Source: Thermodesulfobacterium sp.
Lineage (GTDB): Bacteria > Desulfobacterota > Thermodesulfobacteria > Thermodesulfobacteriales > Thermodesulfobacteriaceae
NCBI GenBank assembly: GCA_021163085.1
Contig: JAGGXL010000047.1
Coordinates: 1-21,977 of the forward strand
Reading direction: 5' to 3'
DNA: 21,977 bases
Both the position numbers and the translations under genes were made by a program. This document shows positions 15,304-21,977 of this stretch, one piece after another. Below the pieces are notes generated by a model. It did not search any database, was not told where the DNA came from, and saw only the letters and a list, made by a program, of their open reading frames with translations. Each line of letters opens with the position of its first letter. Position 1 is the first letter of the stretch.

Positions 15304-16152
15304 ATGATAAACTGGGCTGAACTTGAGAGCATAAAACTCGTTTTTTGTACAGGAAGTCCAAAGTCTGGCACCACTTTTTTACAGATGATTTTGAACAATC
15401 ATCCAGAAGTTTCCTGTCCTCCTGAACATTATCTCTACAGTTTTTTAACAGATACTCTTCCTAAAGTTTTTGATAATTACAATAAAAGCGTGGAATTTAT
15501 AGATAAAATGACTGCTAAACAGGGAGCCCCGGTTTTTAATGACGAAGATGTAAAAGAAGTTGGAAAGTTTATAATAAAACTTGCAGCTTATAAAGGAGCA
15601 AAAGGAAAAAGAGTTAAGTGGTACGGGATAAAGGATGACCAACTTACCGAGAGAAACGGTTTTGATTTATTAAGTCAGCTTTTTCCAGAAGCAAAGTTCA
15701 TTGCTATTATTAGAGATCCTCGTTCTGTAGTAATTTCTGCTTGGCATTTTAATATTAGAATACATCCAGATTTCTTAGAAAATGTCGGAAACTATAGAGA
15801 AAAATGGATTGAATTTGCTGCTAAATGCTGGCTACAAGATAACAATAATATTATCAATTTTTTTAAGAAAAATTCTTCCAAGATGTTTATTTGTAGATAT
15901 GAAGATTTATTGTTAAATCCTTTTGAAAATTATAAAAAAATTTTTGAATTTTTAGAAGTAAATACCGATAATACTTTAATAGAAGAAATAATTGAAAAAA
16001 CTTCTTTTAAAAAATTTAAAGATGGTAAATTTTTTAGGAAGGGAAAAGTTGACAGTTGGAAGGAGGAGTTAACACCTTTAGAGATAAAAACTGTAGAAAA
16101 AGTCTGTGGATCATTAATGAATCCTTTGGGATATAAAACTGTATATTGGTAA
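15304..16152 (+). CDS. PAPS-dependent sulfotransferase
   Basis: A 282-residue sulfotransferase that would move sulfate from PAPS to a hydroxyl group. It shows the 5'-phosphosulfate loop GSPKSGTTFLQ (17-27), the 3'-phosphate-binding RDPRSVVISAWHF (from Arg137) and the RKG loop (Arg245-Lys-Gly, then SWK) near the C-terminus. This is the cytosolic sulfotransferase pattern, and there is no signal peptide. GAGGAGG about 11 nt upstream supports the ATG. Its position between rfbG and rfbH suggests that a sugar, glycan or other surface compound is sulfated; the acceptor cannot be told. The 103-nt gap upstream holds no gene. Confidence 0.88.
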   Translation: MINWAELESIKLVFCTGSPKSGTTFLQMILNNHPEVSCPPEHYLYSFLTDTLPKVFDNYNKSVEFIDKMTAKQGAPVFNDEDVKEVGKFIIKLAAYKGAKGKRVKWYGIKDDQLTERNGFDLLSQLFPEAKFIAIIRDPRSVVISAWHFNIRIHPDFLENVGNYREKWIEFAAKCWLQDNNNIINFFKKNSSKMFICRYEDLLLNPFENYKKIFEFLEVNTDNTLIEEIIEKTSFKKFKDGKFFRKGKVDSWKEELTPLEIKTVEKVCGSLMNPLGYKTVYW

Positions 16153-16231
16153 TTTTTTTATATAAATGGGTAAGTTCTAAAGTTAGAATAAAAAAGAAAT
16201 GTTTAGAAAAACTTATATAACTTTTGAGTAG

Positions 16232-16366
16232 ATGAAAAAAGAAGTAAAAAATCAATCAGATCAAAAAATTTCTTTTAAAAACTTTTTTCTATTTTCGCTA
16301 CCTGAAGATGCTAAAGAAATAGACCGGGAGGATTGTTTTGGGATTAGCCAAAACCGAGTGCAATAA
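16232..16366 (+). CDS. Short ORF (44 aa) in the antitoxin position before the MazF-like domain
   Basis: ATG 16232 opens a 44-codon frame ending at TAA 16364-16366, overlapping the start of the fused MazF-RfbH gene by 29 nt and containing its ribosome binding site. The product begins MKKEVKNQSDQKIS and includes LPEDAKEIDREDCFG. Small antitoxin genes overlap PemK/MazF toxin starts in just this way, so it may be an antitoxin or its remnant. No ribosome binding site is evident and I do not recognise a family. It may be chance. Confidence 0.35.
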   Translation: MKKEVKNQSDQKISFKNFFLFSLPEDAKEIDREDCFGISQNRVQ

Positions 16367-18020
16367 AATTGGAGAAATTGTGTTTTTGAATTTTCCTTCC
16401 ACAGATTTTAAAAGTTCAAAAATTACACCTGCTTTAATCATTGGGCAGTCGGATATGAATGAAGAAAATTATGTAGTTGCTTATATTACTACAGAACTTG
16501 ATAAATATATGGGGAGTAAATATGCAGTTCCTTTATCAAAAGAGGATTTTTTATGGGGAGATTTAAAAGGTGGATGTATTGTTAAAGTTGATAATACAAT
16601 ATTAGTTCATAAAAGCCAGTTTTTAAAAGAAAAAGTGGCATATCTGAAAAAAGAAAAAATAGATGAAGTTTTAAGAGCTTGGATTAAATTCCAAATAGTT
16701 AATTACTATAACACTTTTCATAAAAAAGAAAAAAAATTTATTCCTGGCAAAACTCCTATAAGGTATGCAGGAAGGGTTTACGATGAGAGAGAAATAATAA
16801 ATCTTGTAGATTCTGCTCTTGATTTCTGGCTTACTGCTGGACGATTTGATAAAGAATTTTGTAGGAAATTTTCAGAATATTTGGGAGTAAAATATGTGCT
16901 TACCTGTAATTCTGGATCTTCTGCAAATCTTCTTGCAATTTCTGCACTTACTTCTCATAAACTGAAAGATCTTCGCTTAAAACCTGGAGATGAGGTTATT
17001 ACTGTTGCAGCGGGGTTTCCCACAACTATAGTTCCTATAATTCAGAATAACCTTGTTCCTGTATTTGTTGACATAGAACTTGGAACATATAATATAAATC
17101 CTGAATCGATAGAAGAAGCTATATCTCCGAAAACAAAAGCTATATTTTTAGCTCATACTCTTGGAATTCCTTTCAATCTTGATAAGGTTTTAGAACTTGC
17201 CGAAAAATATAATCTTTGGGTAATAGAAGATAATTGTGATGCTCTTGGTGCAGAGTATACTTTGAAAAGAAAATACAAACTTATAAATGACAAGGTAATA
17301 GATGGCACACGTTTAACTGGGACTTTTGGACATATCGGTACTTCAAGCTTTTATCCAGCACATCACATAACAATGGGAGAGGGAGGAGCAGTATATACAG
17401 ATAATACAGAGCTTTATAGAATTCTTTTATCCTTTAGAGACTGGGGGAGGGACTGCTGGTGTGAGCCTGGGAAAGATAATACCTGTGGAAAAAGATTTTC
17501 CTGGAAACTTGGAGATTTACCAGAGGGCTATGACCATAAGTATATTTACTCTCACTTAGGGTATAATCTAAAAATTACGGATATGCAGGCAGCAATAGGG
17601 GTTGCCCAGCTTGAAAAACTTACAAGTTTTGTAGAGGCAAGACGTAAAAACTGGAAGAGGCTTTGTGAGGGATTAAAAGAGCTGGAAGAATTTTTTATTT
17701 TGCCAAAATGTCCTGAAAATGCTTCTCCTTCACCTTTTGGCTTTGTTCTTACTATAAGAGACAAAGCACCTTTTACAAGAAAAGAGATTATTTCCTATCT
17801 TGAAAAAAAGGGTATTCAAACAAGAATGGTATTTGCAGGAAATATTTTAAAACAACCAGCTATTACAGAAGGAAATTATCAATATAGAATAATTGGAGAT
17901 CTTAAAAATACAGATAAAGTTATGAGAAACACATTTTGGTTAGGAGTTTATCCAGGACTTACGGAAGAAATGATAGATTATATAATAACATGTATAAAAA
18001 ATTTTGTAAAATCAAAGTAG
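16338..18020 (+). CDS. rfbH: MazF/PemK-like domain fused to CDP-4-dehydro-6-deoxyglucose 3-dehydrase (RfbH)
   Basis: 560 residues, about 120 longer than typical RfbH. Residues 10-110 look like a PemK/MazF domain (GEIVFLNFPSTDF, then TPALIIGQSD, VVAYITTELD and a C-terminal VDNTILVHKS), but the catalytic Arg of MazF is replaced by Thr30. From about 125 the protein is RfbH, the PMP- and [2Fe-2S]-dependent E1 that removes O3 of CDP-4-keto-6-deoxyglucose together with a reductase. It has NSGSSANLL, SFYPAHHITMGEGG with His342 in place of the usual PLP lysine, and cluster cysteines Cys300, Cys373, Cys375 and Cys383 (CX72CXCX7C; the family has about 57 in the first gap). Translation starts at TTG 16338, 6 nt after GGGAGG. 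No frameshift lies at the junction. Confidence 0.9.
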   Translation: MGLAKTECNKIGEIVFLNFPSTDFKSSKITPALIIGQSDMNEENYVVAYITTELDKYMGSKYAVPLSKEDFLWGDLKGGCIVKVDNTILVHKSQFLKEKVAYLKKEKIDEVLRAWIKFQIVNYYNTFHKKEKKFIPGKTPIRYAGRVYDEREIINLVDSALDFWLTAGRFDKEFCRKFSEYLGVKYVLTCNSGSSANLLAISALTSHKLKDLRLKPGDEVITVAAGFPTTIVPIIQNNLVPVFVDIELGTYNINPESIEEAISPKTKAIFLAHTLGIPFNLDKVLELAEKYNLWVIEDNCDALGAEYTLKRKYKLINDKVIDGTRLTGTFGHIGTSSFYPAHHITMGEGGAVYTDNTELYRILLSFRDWGRDCWCEPGKDNTCGKRFSWKLGDLPEGYDHKYIYSHLGYNLKITDMQAAIGVAQLEKLTSFVEARRKNWKRLCEGLKELEEFFILPKCPENASPSPFGFVLTIRDKAPFTRKEIISYLEKKGIQTRMVFAGNILKQPAITEGNYQYRIIGDLKNTDKVMRNTFWLGVYPGLTEEMIDYIITCIKNFVKSK

Positions 18021-18032
18021 GGGATTGTATTA

Positions 18033-18833
18033 ATGAATTACTTAGATTTATCAAAAATAGTTCAAGACATAAGGCGGAATATACTTTATATGAACAACAG
18101 AGGTAGGGCTTCTCATACAGGGAGTGCACTTTCTATCGTAGAACTTTTAGTAGTCTTATATTTTAAAATTTTACGAATAGATCCTGAGAATCCTTATAAA
18201 TCTAATAGAGATAGATTTATTTTAAGCAAAGCTCATGCGAGTGCTGCCTTATATGCAGTTTTAGCTAAAAGAGGATTTTTTTCTGAAGAATGGTTGAAAA
18301 AGTTTCATGTAGATGGTGGTATGTTACCAGGACATTTGGATAAAACCTCTGCTCCGGGTATAGAAGTTTCCGCAGGTTCTTTGGGACACGGTTTGTCCAT
18401 AGGAATAGGGATGGCTCTTGCTGGTAAACTGGATAAATCGGACTATAAAGTATATGTTTTATGCGGTGACGGAGAAATAAATGAAGGCTCAATCTGGGAA
18501 GGAATTTTATTTGCAGGGGCTAAGAAACTGGACAATTTAACCTTAATAATAGACTATAACAAGTGGCAGGCTTACGGAAGGACAAATGAAGTAATAAATC
18601 TTGAGCCCTTATCTTTGAAGTTAAAGAGTTTTAATTGGTATCCTGTAGAAATAGACGGGCACAGCTTTGAGGAAATTGAAGATGCTTTAAACTTAAAAGT
18701 GTCTCAACCTAAAGCAATTATTGCTCATACAATAAAGGGAAAGGGAATATCTTTTATGGAAGACAGGCTGGAATGGCATTATAAATCTCCAAGCGAAGAA
18801 GAACTAAAAAAGGCTTTAGAGGAATTAGAATGA
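18033..18833 (+). CDS. Transketolase, N-terminal (TPP-binding) subunit
   Basis: 266 residues covering the thiamine-pyrophosphate half of transketolase, with the TPP/Mg motif GDGEINEG...DYN from residue 145, ILSKAHAS, GHLDK and GSLGHGLSIGIG. It lacks the pyrimidine-binding half, which the next gene supplies, so a two-subunit enzyme is expected. Such split transketolases often lie in specialised pathways rather than the pentose phosphate pathway. A GGGGA ribosome binding site precedes the ATG, 13 nt after rfbH. In this cluster it probably transfers a two-carbon unit, either to a keto sugar or for precursor supply. Confidence 0.92.
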   Translation: MNYLDLSKIVQDIRRNILYMNNRGRASHTGSALSIVELLVVLYFKILRIDPENPYKSNRDRFILSKAHASAALYAVLAKRGFFSEEWLKKFHVDGGMLPGHLDKTSAPGIEVSAGSLGHGLSIGIGMALAGKLDKSDYKVYVLCGDGEINEGSIWEGILFAGAKKLDNLTLIIDYNKWQAYGRTNEVINLEPLSLKLKSFNWYPVEIDGHSFEEIEDALNLKVSQPKAIIAHTIKGKGISFMEDRLEWHYKSPSEEELKKALEELE

Positions 18834-19747
18834 GAACCACTTTAGTGAAAACTCTTATAGAGTTGGCAGAGAAAGAGGAAAAAATCTTTGTAATTACTCC
18901 TGACCTTGGTTTTTCTGTTTGGGAAGAGTTCGAGAGGAGGTTTCCTGAGAGATTTTTAAATGTAGGAATAGCTGAAGCTAATGCAATAGGAATAGCAACT
19001 GGTTTATCTTTGTGTGGTAAGATTGTTTATGTATATAGTATAATACCTTTTGTCACTATGAGACCATTTGAACAGATCAGAATAGAACTTGCTTATATGA
19101 AAACGAATGTAAGAATTGTAGGGGTGGGAGCAGGGGTTACTTATGGAGCCCAGGGAGCTACCCATCACGCTATTGAAGATATTGCTATTATGAGGGCTTT
19201 ACCCAATATGTTGATATTTTCCCCCTGTGACCCTTGGGAAGTGGAACAAGGAGTTAGAGCCTCTTTAAATTATGAAGGACCTATTTACTTCCGTCTTGGT
19301 AAAAAAGGAGAACCGGTGATAACCCCGGTTGGCAATTCTTTTTCTTTTGGTAGAGCAAATGTGATAAGACGAGGTAGAGATGTGTACATTTTATTTACAG
19401 GTAATATAGCCGATGAAGTTGTGAAACTCTATTCCCTTCTTGAAAGTAAGGGAATAAGTGCAGAGGTAGTCAGTATGCATACCTTAAAGCCGTTTGATTA
19501 TGAGTACCTTGATAAGATTTTAAAAACCGGGAACCCCGTTTTTACTATAGAAGAGCATAGTATAATTGGCGGATTAGGTAGTATAGTCGCAGAATATATA
19601 GCAGAAGCAGGATATAAGGTGAGGTTTAAAAGATTTGGAATACCCGATCAGTATGCTCACTGGGTGGGTAGTCAGAAGTACATAAGAGAAAGATTCGGAC
19701 TTTTAGCAGAAAAAATGTTTGGAAAAATTTGTGAATATTTGAAATGA
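18830..19747 (+). CDS. Transketolase, C-terminal (pyrimidine-binding) subunit
   Basis: 305 residues forming the pyrimidine-binding and C-terminal halves of transketolase. The proton-relay glutamate is Glu49 (GIAEANAIG), followed by AQGATHHAIEDIA and FTIEEHSIIGGLGS near the C-terminus. The ATG overlaps the stop of the N-terminal subunit (ATGA, 4 nt), so the two are translated together, consistent with an obligate heteromer. It acts in the cytoplasm; substrates are not evident from the sequence. Confidence 0.92.
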   Translation: MRTTLVKTLIELAEKEEKIFVITPDLGFSVWEEFERRFPERFLNVGIAEANAIGIATGLSLCGKIVYVYSIIPFVTMRPFEQIRIELAYMKTNVRIVGVGAGVTYGAQGATHHAIEDIAIMRALPNMLIFSPCDPWEVEQGVRASLNYEGPIYFRLGKKGEPVITPVGNSFSFGRANVIRRGRDVYILFTGNIADEVVKLYSLLESKGISAEVVSMHTLKPFDYEYLDKILKTGNPVFTIEEHSIIGGLGSIVAEYIAEAGYKVRFKRFGIPDQYAHWVGSQKYIRERFGLLAEKMFGKICEYLK

Positions 19748-19757
19748 GTAGGTAATA

Positions 19758-20849
19758 ATGCAGAAGTATTTGTATTTATTTAAAGAAGATCTGAAGTTTA
19801 TAGCATTTGAACTGGAAAACTTTCTGGACAAATTTGAAGATTCTGTTTTTTTTGTCACAGGAGGAACCGGAATTATAGGAAAATGGATATTAGAAACCCT
19901 GTGCTTTCTGGAGGAAAGGTATAGACTAAACTTAAAAGTATATGTGCTTACTCGTAATAAAGAAAAATTTTTTTCTCAATATCCTCTGTTTAGAGATTGT
20001 AGAATATTAGAGTTTGTTCAAGGAAATGTGATAAGTTTTTCAAGTTTAAATGTCGTCCGTGACGAGGTCGACTATGTTGTTCACGGAGCTACAGAATCTT
20101 CGTCCTCAGCCATATTAAAAAGTCCTTTAAAAATGTTTGAAGTAATAGTGAAAGGTACCTGGAATGTATTGGAGTGCTCAAAAAATTGGAGCCCCAAAGG
20201 CATTCTGATTTTAAGTTCTGGAGCGGTATATGGAAAACAGGGTAAAAAATTTTTGGAAGAAACGGATTTTGGATGTATTAATTTTACCGAGCCTCTATTA
20301 GCTTATACCATGGGAAAAGAAGCGGGAGAGCATTTAGCAATGCTCTATTTTTACACATTTCGGCTTCCTGTAAAGATTGCAAGGATATTTGCTCTGGTAG
20401 GTCCTCATTTACCCTTAGAAGGCTCCTTTGCTATAGGCAATTTTATAAGAGATGCGTTAAAAGGTGGCCCCATCGTAATTAAAGGGGATGGGACCCCGGT
20501 AAGATCTTATCTTTACTTAGGAGATCTCGTAATCTGGCTTTTTAAAATTTTACTTGAGGGAAAAGCAGGGGAAGCGTATAATGCGGGTTCAGATAAAGCT
20601 ATTTCTATTAAAGAATTGGCACAACTTGTAGCAGATTTTACCAAAAAAGAGTTGAAGGAATATAAAAAGATAGAAATTTTAATTCAACAAAATAAGATTT
20701 TTTCTTCTGCAAGTGATGTATATGTGCCTTCTATTGAAAAGGCAAAAAAAGAGCTTGGGTTAAAAGTGTTTACACCATTAGAAGAGGCTATTCAAAAGAC
20801 TTTTTACTTTTACAGACTTAAAAGAGAGGGAAGTAAAGATGAAGTGTAG
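19758..20849 (+). CDS. NAD-dependent nucleotide-sugar epimerase/dehydratase/reductase
   Basis: A 363-residue extended short-chain dehydrogenase with TGGTGIIG (34-41), VHGATESSS, SSGAVYG, the catalytic Tyr183/Lys187 (YTMGK) and ARIFALVGPH. It belongs to the nucleotide-sugar epimerase/dehydratase superfamily, and is distinct from RfbG. In this context a reductase acting on a 4-keto or branched keto intermediate (as YerF does for yersiniose) or an epimerase is likely; the exact reaction is not resolved. GTAGGT 4 nt upstream of the ATG may serve as ribosome binding site. Its end overlaps the methyltransferase start by 11 nt. Confidence 0.85.
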   Translation: MQKYLYLFKEDLKFIAFELENFLDKFEDSVFFVTGGTGIIGKWILETLCFLEERYRLNLKVYVLTRNKEKFFSQYPLFRDCRILEFVQGNVISFSSLNVVRDEVDYVVHGATESSSSAILKSPLKMFEVIVKGTWNVLECSKNWSPKGILILSSGAVYGKQGKKFLEETDFGCINFTEPLLAYTMGKEAGEHLAMLYFYTFRLPVKIARIFALVGPHLPLEGSFAIGNFIRDALKGGPIVIKGDGTPVRSYLYLGDLVIWLFKILLEGKAGEAYNAGSDKAISIKELAQLVADFTKKELKEYKKIEILIQQNKIFSSASDVYVPSIEKAKKELGLKVFTPLEEAIQKTFYFYRLKREGSKDEV

Positions 20850-21977
20850 AATTTGTGATGGTGAAATTTTTTTCTTGTTTTCCATAAACAATGAACCCTT
20901 AACTGACGACTTTCTGACTTTAGAAGGGATTGGAAAGGAATTTCTTGGAAAGATAGAAATTGGAATGTGTTAAAATGCGGTACCGTTCAGAAAATTAATG
21001 ATTACGATCTGTCTGATTACTATAAAACCTATTTCTATAGAACCAGCTACTCACCTTTTGTGCTGAATTTTTACGAAAAAGTTGCGGAAGAGGTGAGTCG
21101 GAGAGTTAAAGAATCAAATCGTAAAAAAGTGCTGGAAATAGGTTCAAGTACTGGAGAGTTTTTACAGTTTTTAAAAAAAGTTAAACTGGATCACCGTTGG
21201 AGTAGAACCCTCTTTAAAGTTAACGGAAATAGCTTTAAAAAAGGGTATTTATACTATCCCAGATTTTTTTAACGAAAGAGTTGTTACACAACTTTTAAAC
21301 GAATTTGAGACCTTTGATTGTATAGTTTCTTTTTATACATTAGATCACATTTCTGAATTAAATCAGACTATAGAATTAATTTATAAACTTCTTTCTCCTG
21401 ATGGAATTTTCGTGATCGAGGTACACGATCTTGACTTGATTTTAAAACTAAAAGAATTTTCGTTATTTCAGCATGAACATTATTTTTACTTTGATCGCGA
21501 AACTTTATCCAATTTTTTGACCAGTAGGGGATTTGAAGTGCTTTCGATAAATTTTATTCCTGATTCTTTAAGGCGTGCCAATTCTCTTTTAGTATTGGCT
21601 AAAAAGAAGGAATCAAAAAATTTATTCGAAATTGACATTCAAAAAAGAATAAGTGTGCTTAATCATTTTCAGAGAGAATGGATTCAGAGAGAATGGAAAA
21701 GCTTCTGTGGGAGTATAGACGATTGGCTGGAAAAGCATAAGAATAGCTATTTAATCGGATATGGGGCAGGCGGTAGAGCGGTAATGACTTTGGCCGCGAT
21801 AAAGAACTACAAGCATTTAAGATTTTTGGTAGATAAAGCTTTTGGGACTGATCCAGTGTATACTCCCAAAACACACCTTCCGGTATACGGTTTGGAAATT
21901 CTCAAAAAAGAACATCCTGACTTTGTTTTGGTATTTAGTTATGGATATCTGTCTGAAATAAAAAACGAATTAAAAAA
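20839..21977 (+). pseudogene. Sugar C-methyltransferase, interrupted by two opposite frameshifts, cut by the right edge
   Basis: Homologous to NDP-hexose C-methyltransferases: a zinc-binding N-terminus (CRICD, then a second Cys pair), a SAM domain (VLEIGSSTGEF), then HEHYFYF and a C-terminal YGAGGRAV...DKAFGTDPVYTPKTHLPVYG domain, which runs off the edge. ATG 20839 is supported by GAGGG. The first frame stops at TAA 20971 where one base is missing: the next frame (GTG 20967) resumes with KCGTVQ, completing the second Cys pair. Near 21173-21179 an A7 run carries one extra A, after which the original frame resumes (ITVGVEPS...) and stays open to the edge. As read, no full protein is made. Sequencing error, true decay and phase variation are all possible. 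Confidence 0.82.

Noticed and set aside
21659..21874. Minus-strand open frame at the right edge
   Set aside because: It is antisense to the clearly conserved C-terminal domain of the methyltransferase.
1..21977. CRISPR array, insertion sequence or prophage
   Set aside because: No regularly spaced direct repeats, transposase-like or phage-like product was seen on either strand.

Overview
The window (about 22 kb, roughly one-third GC) comes from a flagellated, double-membraned bacterium. A sigma-32 (RpoH) type factor with an RpoH box, a probable LolB-like lipoprotein, a sigma-28-type flagellin promoter and the very AT-rich codon use would fit a thermophilic Desulfobacterota/Thermodesulfobacteria-like organism. 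That assignment is inference from gene content only.

Left part (1-10.7 kb), housekeeping: a minus-strand pcrA/uvrD-type helicase followed by the start of an unknown gene cut by the left edge. Divergent from it is a plus-strand operon of two unrecognised proteins and two tandem CNNM/CBS/CorC membrane proteins. This operon meets, tail to tail with an 11-bp overlap, a long minus-strand transcription unit that reads tRNA-Met, tRNA-Cys, queD, queE, rpoH, a secreted TPR protein and a LolB-like lipoprotein. A strong sigma-70 promoter lies just upstream of tRNA-Met, and queD begins 8 nt after tRNA-Cys.

Middle (10.7-14.1 kb): flagellin with a near-perfect FliA promoter and a strong terminator, then a minus-strand MntA-HepT (nucleotidyltransferase/HEPN) toxin-antitoxin pair, then a SapC-family gene with its own sigma-70 promoter.

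Right part (14.1 kb to the edge): a plus-strand sugar-biosynthesis cluster consisting of CDP-glucose 4,6-dehydratase (rfbG), a PAPS-type sulfotransferase, a CDP-4-keto-6-deoxyglucose 3-dehydrase (RfbH), a split transketolase, an NAD-dependent sugar epimerase/reductase and a C-methyltransferase. The likely product is an unusual CDP-linked 3,6-dideoxy sugar, possibly two-carbon-branched and further methylated or sulfated, for flagellin or the cell surface. The strongest novelties are the MazF/PemK-like domain fused to the N-terminus of RfbH, which has lost the usual MazF arginine and is preceded by a 44-codon ORF where an antitoxin would sit, and the pairing of RfbH with a split transketolase. 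The C-methyltransferase is interrupted by two opposite single-base shifts, one at an A7 run.
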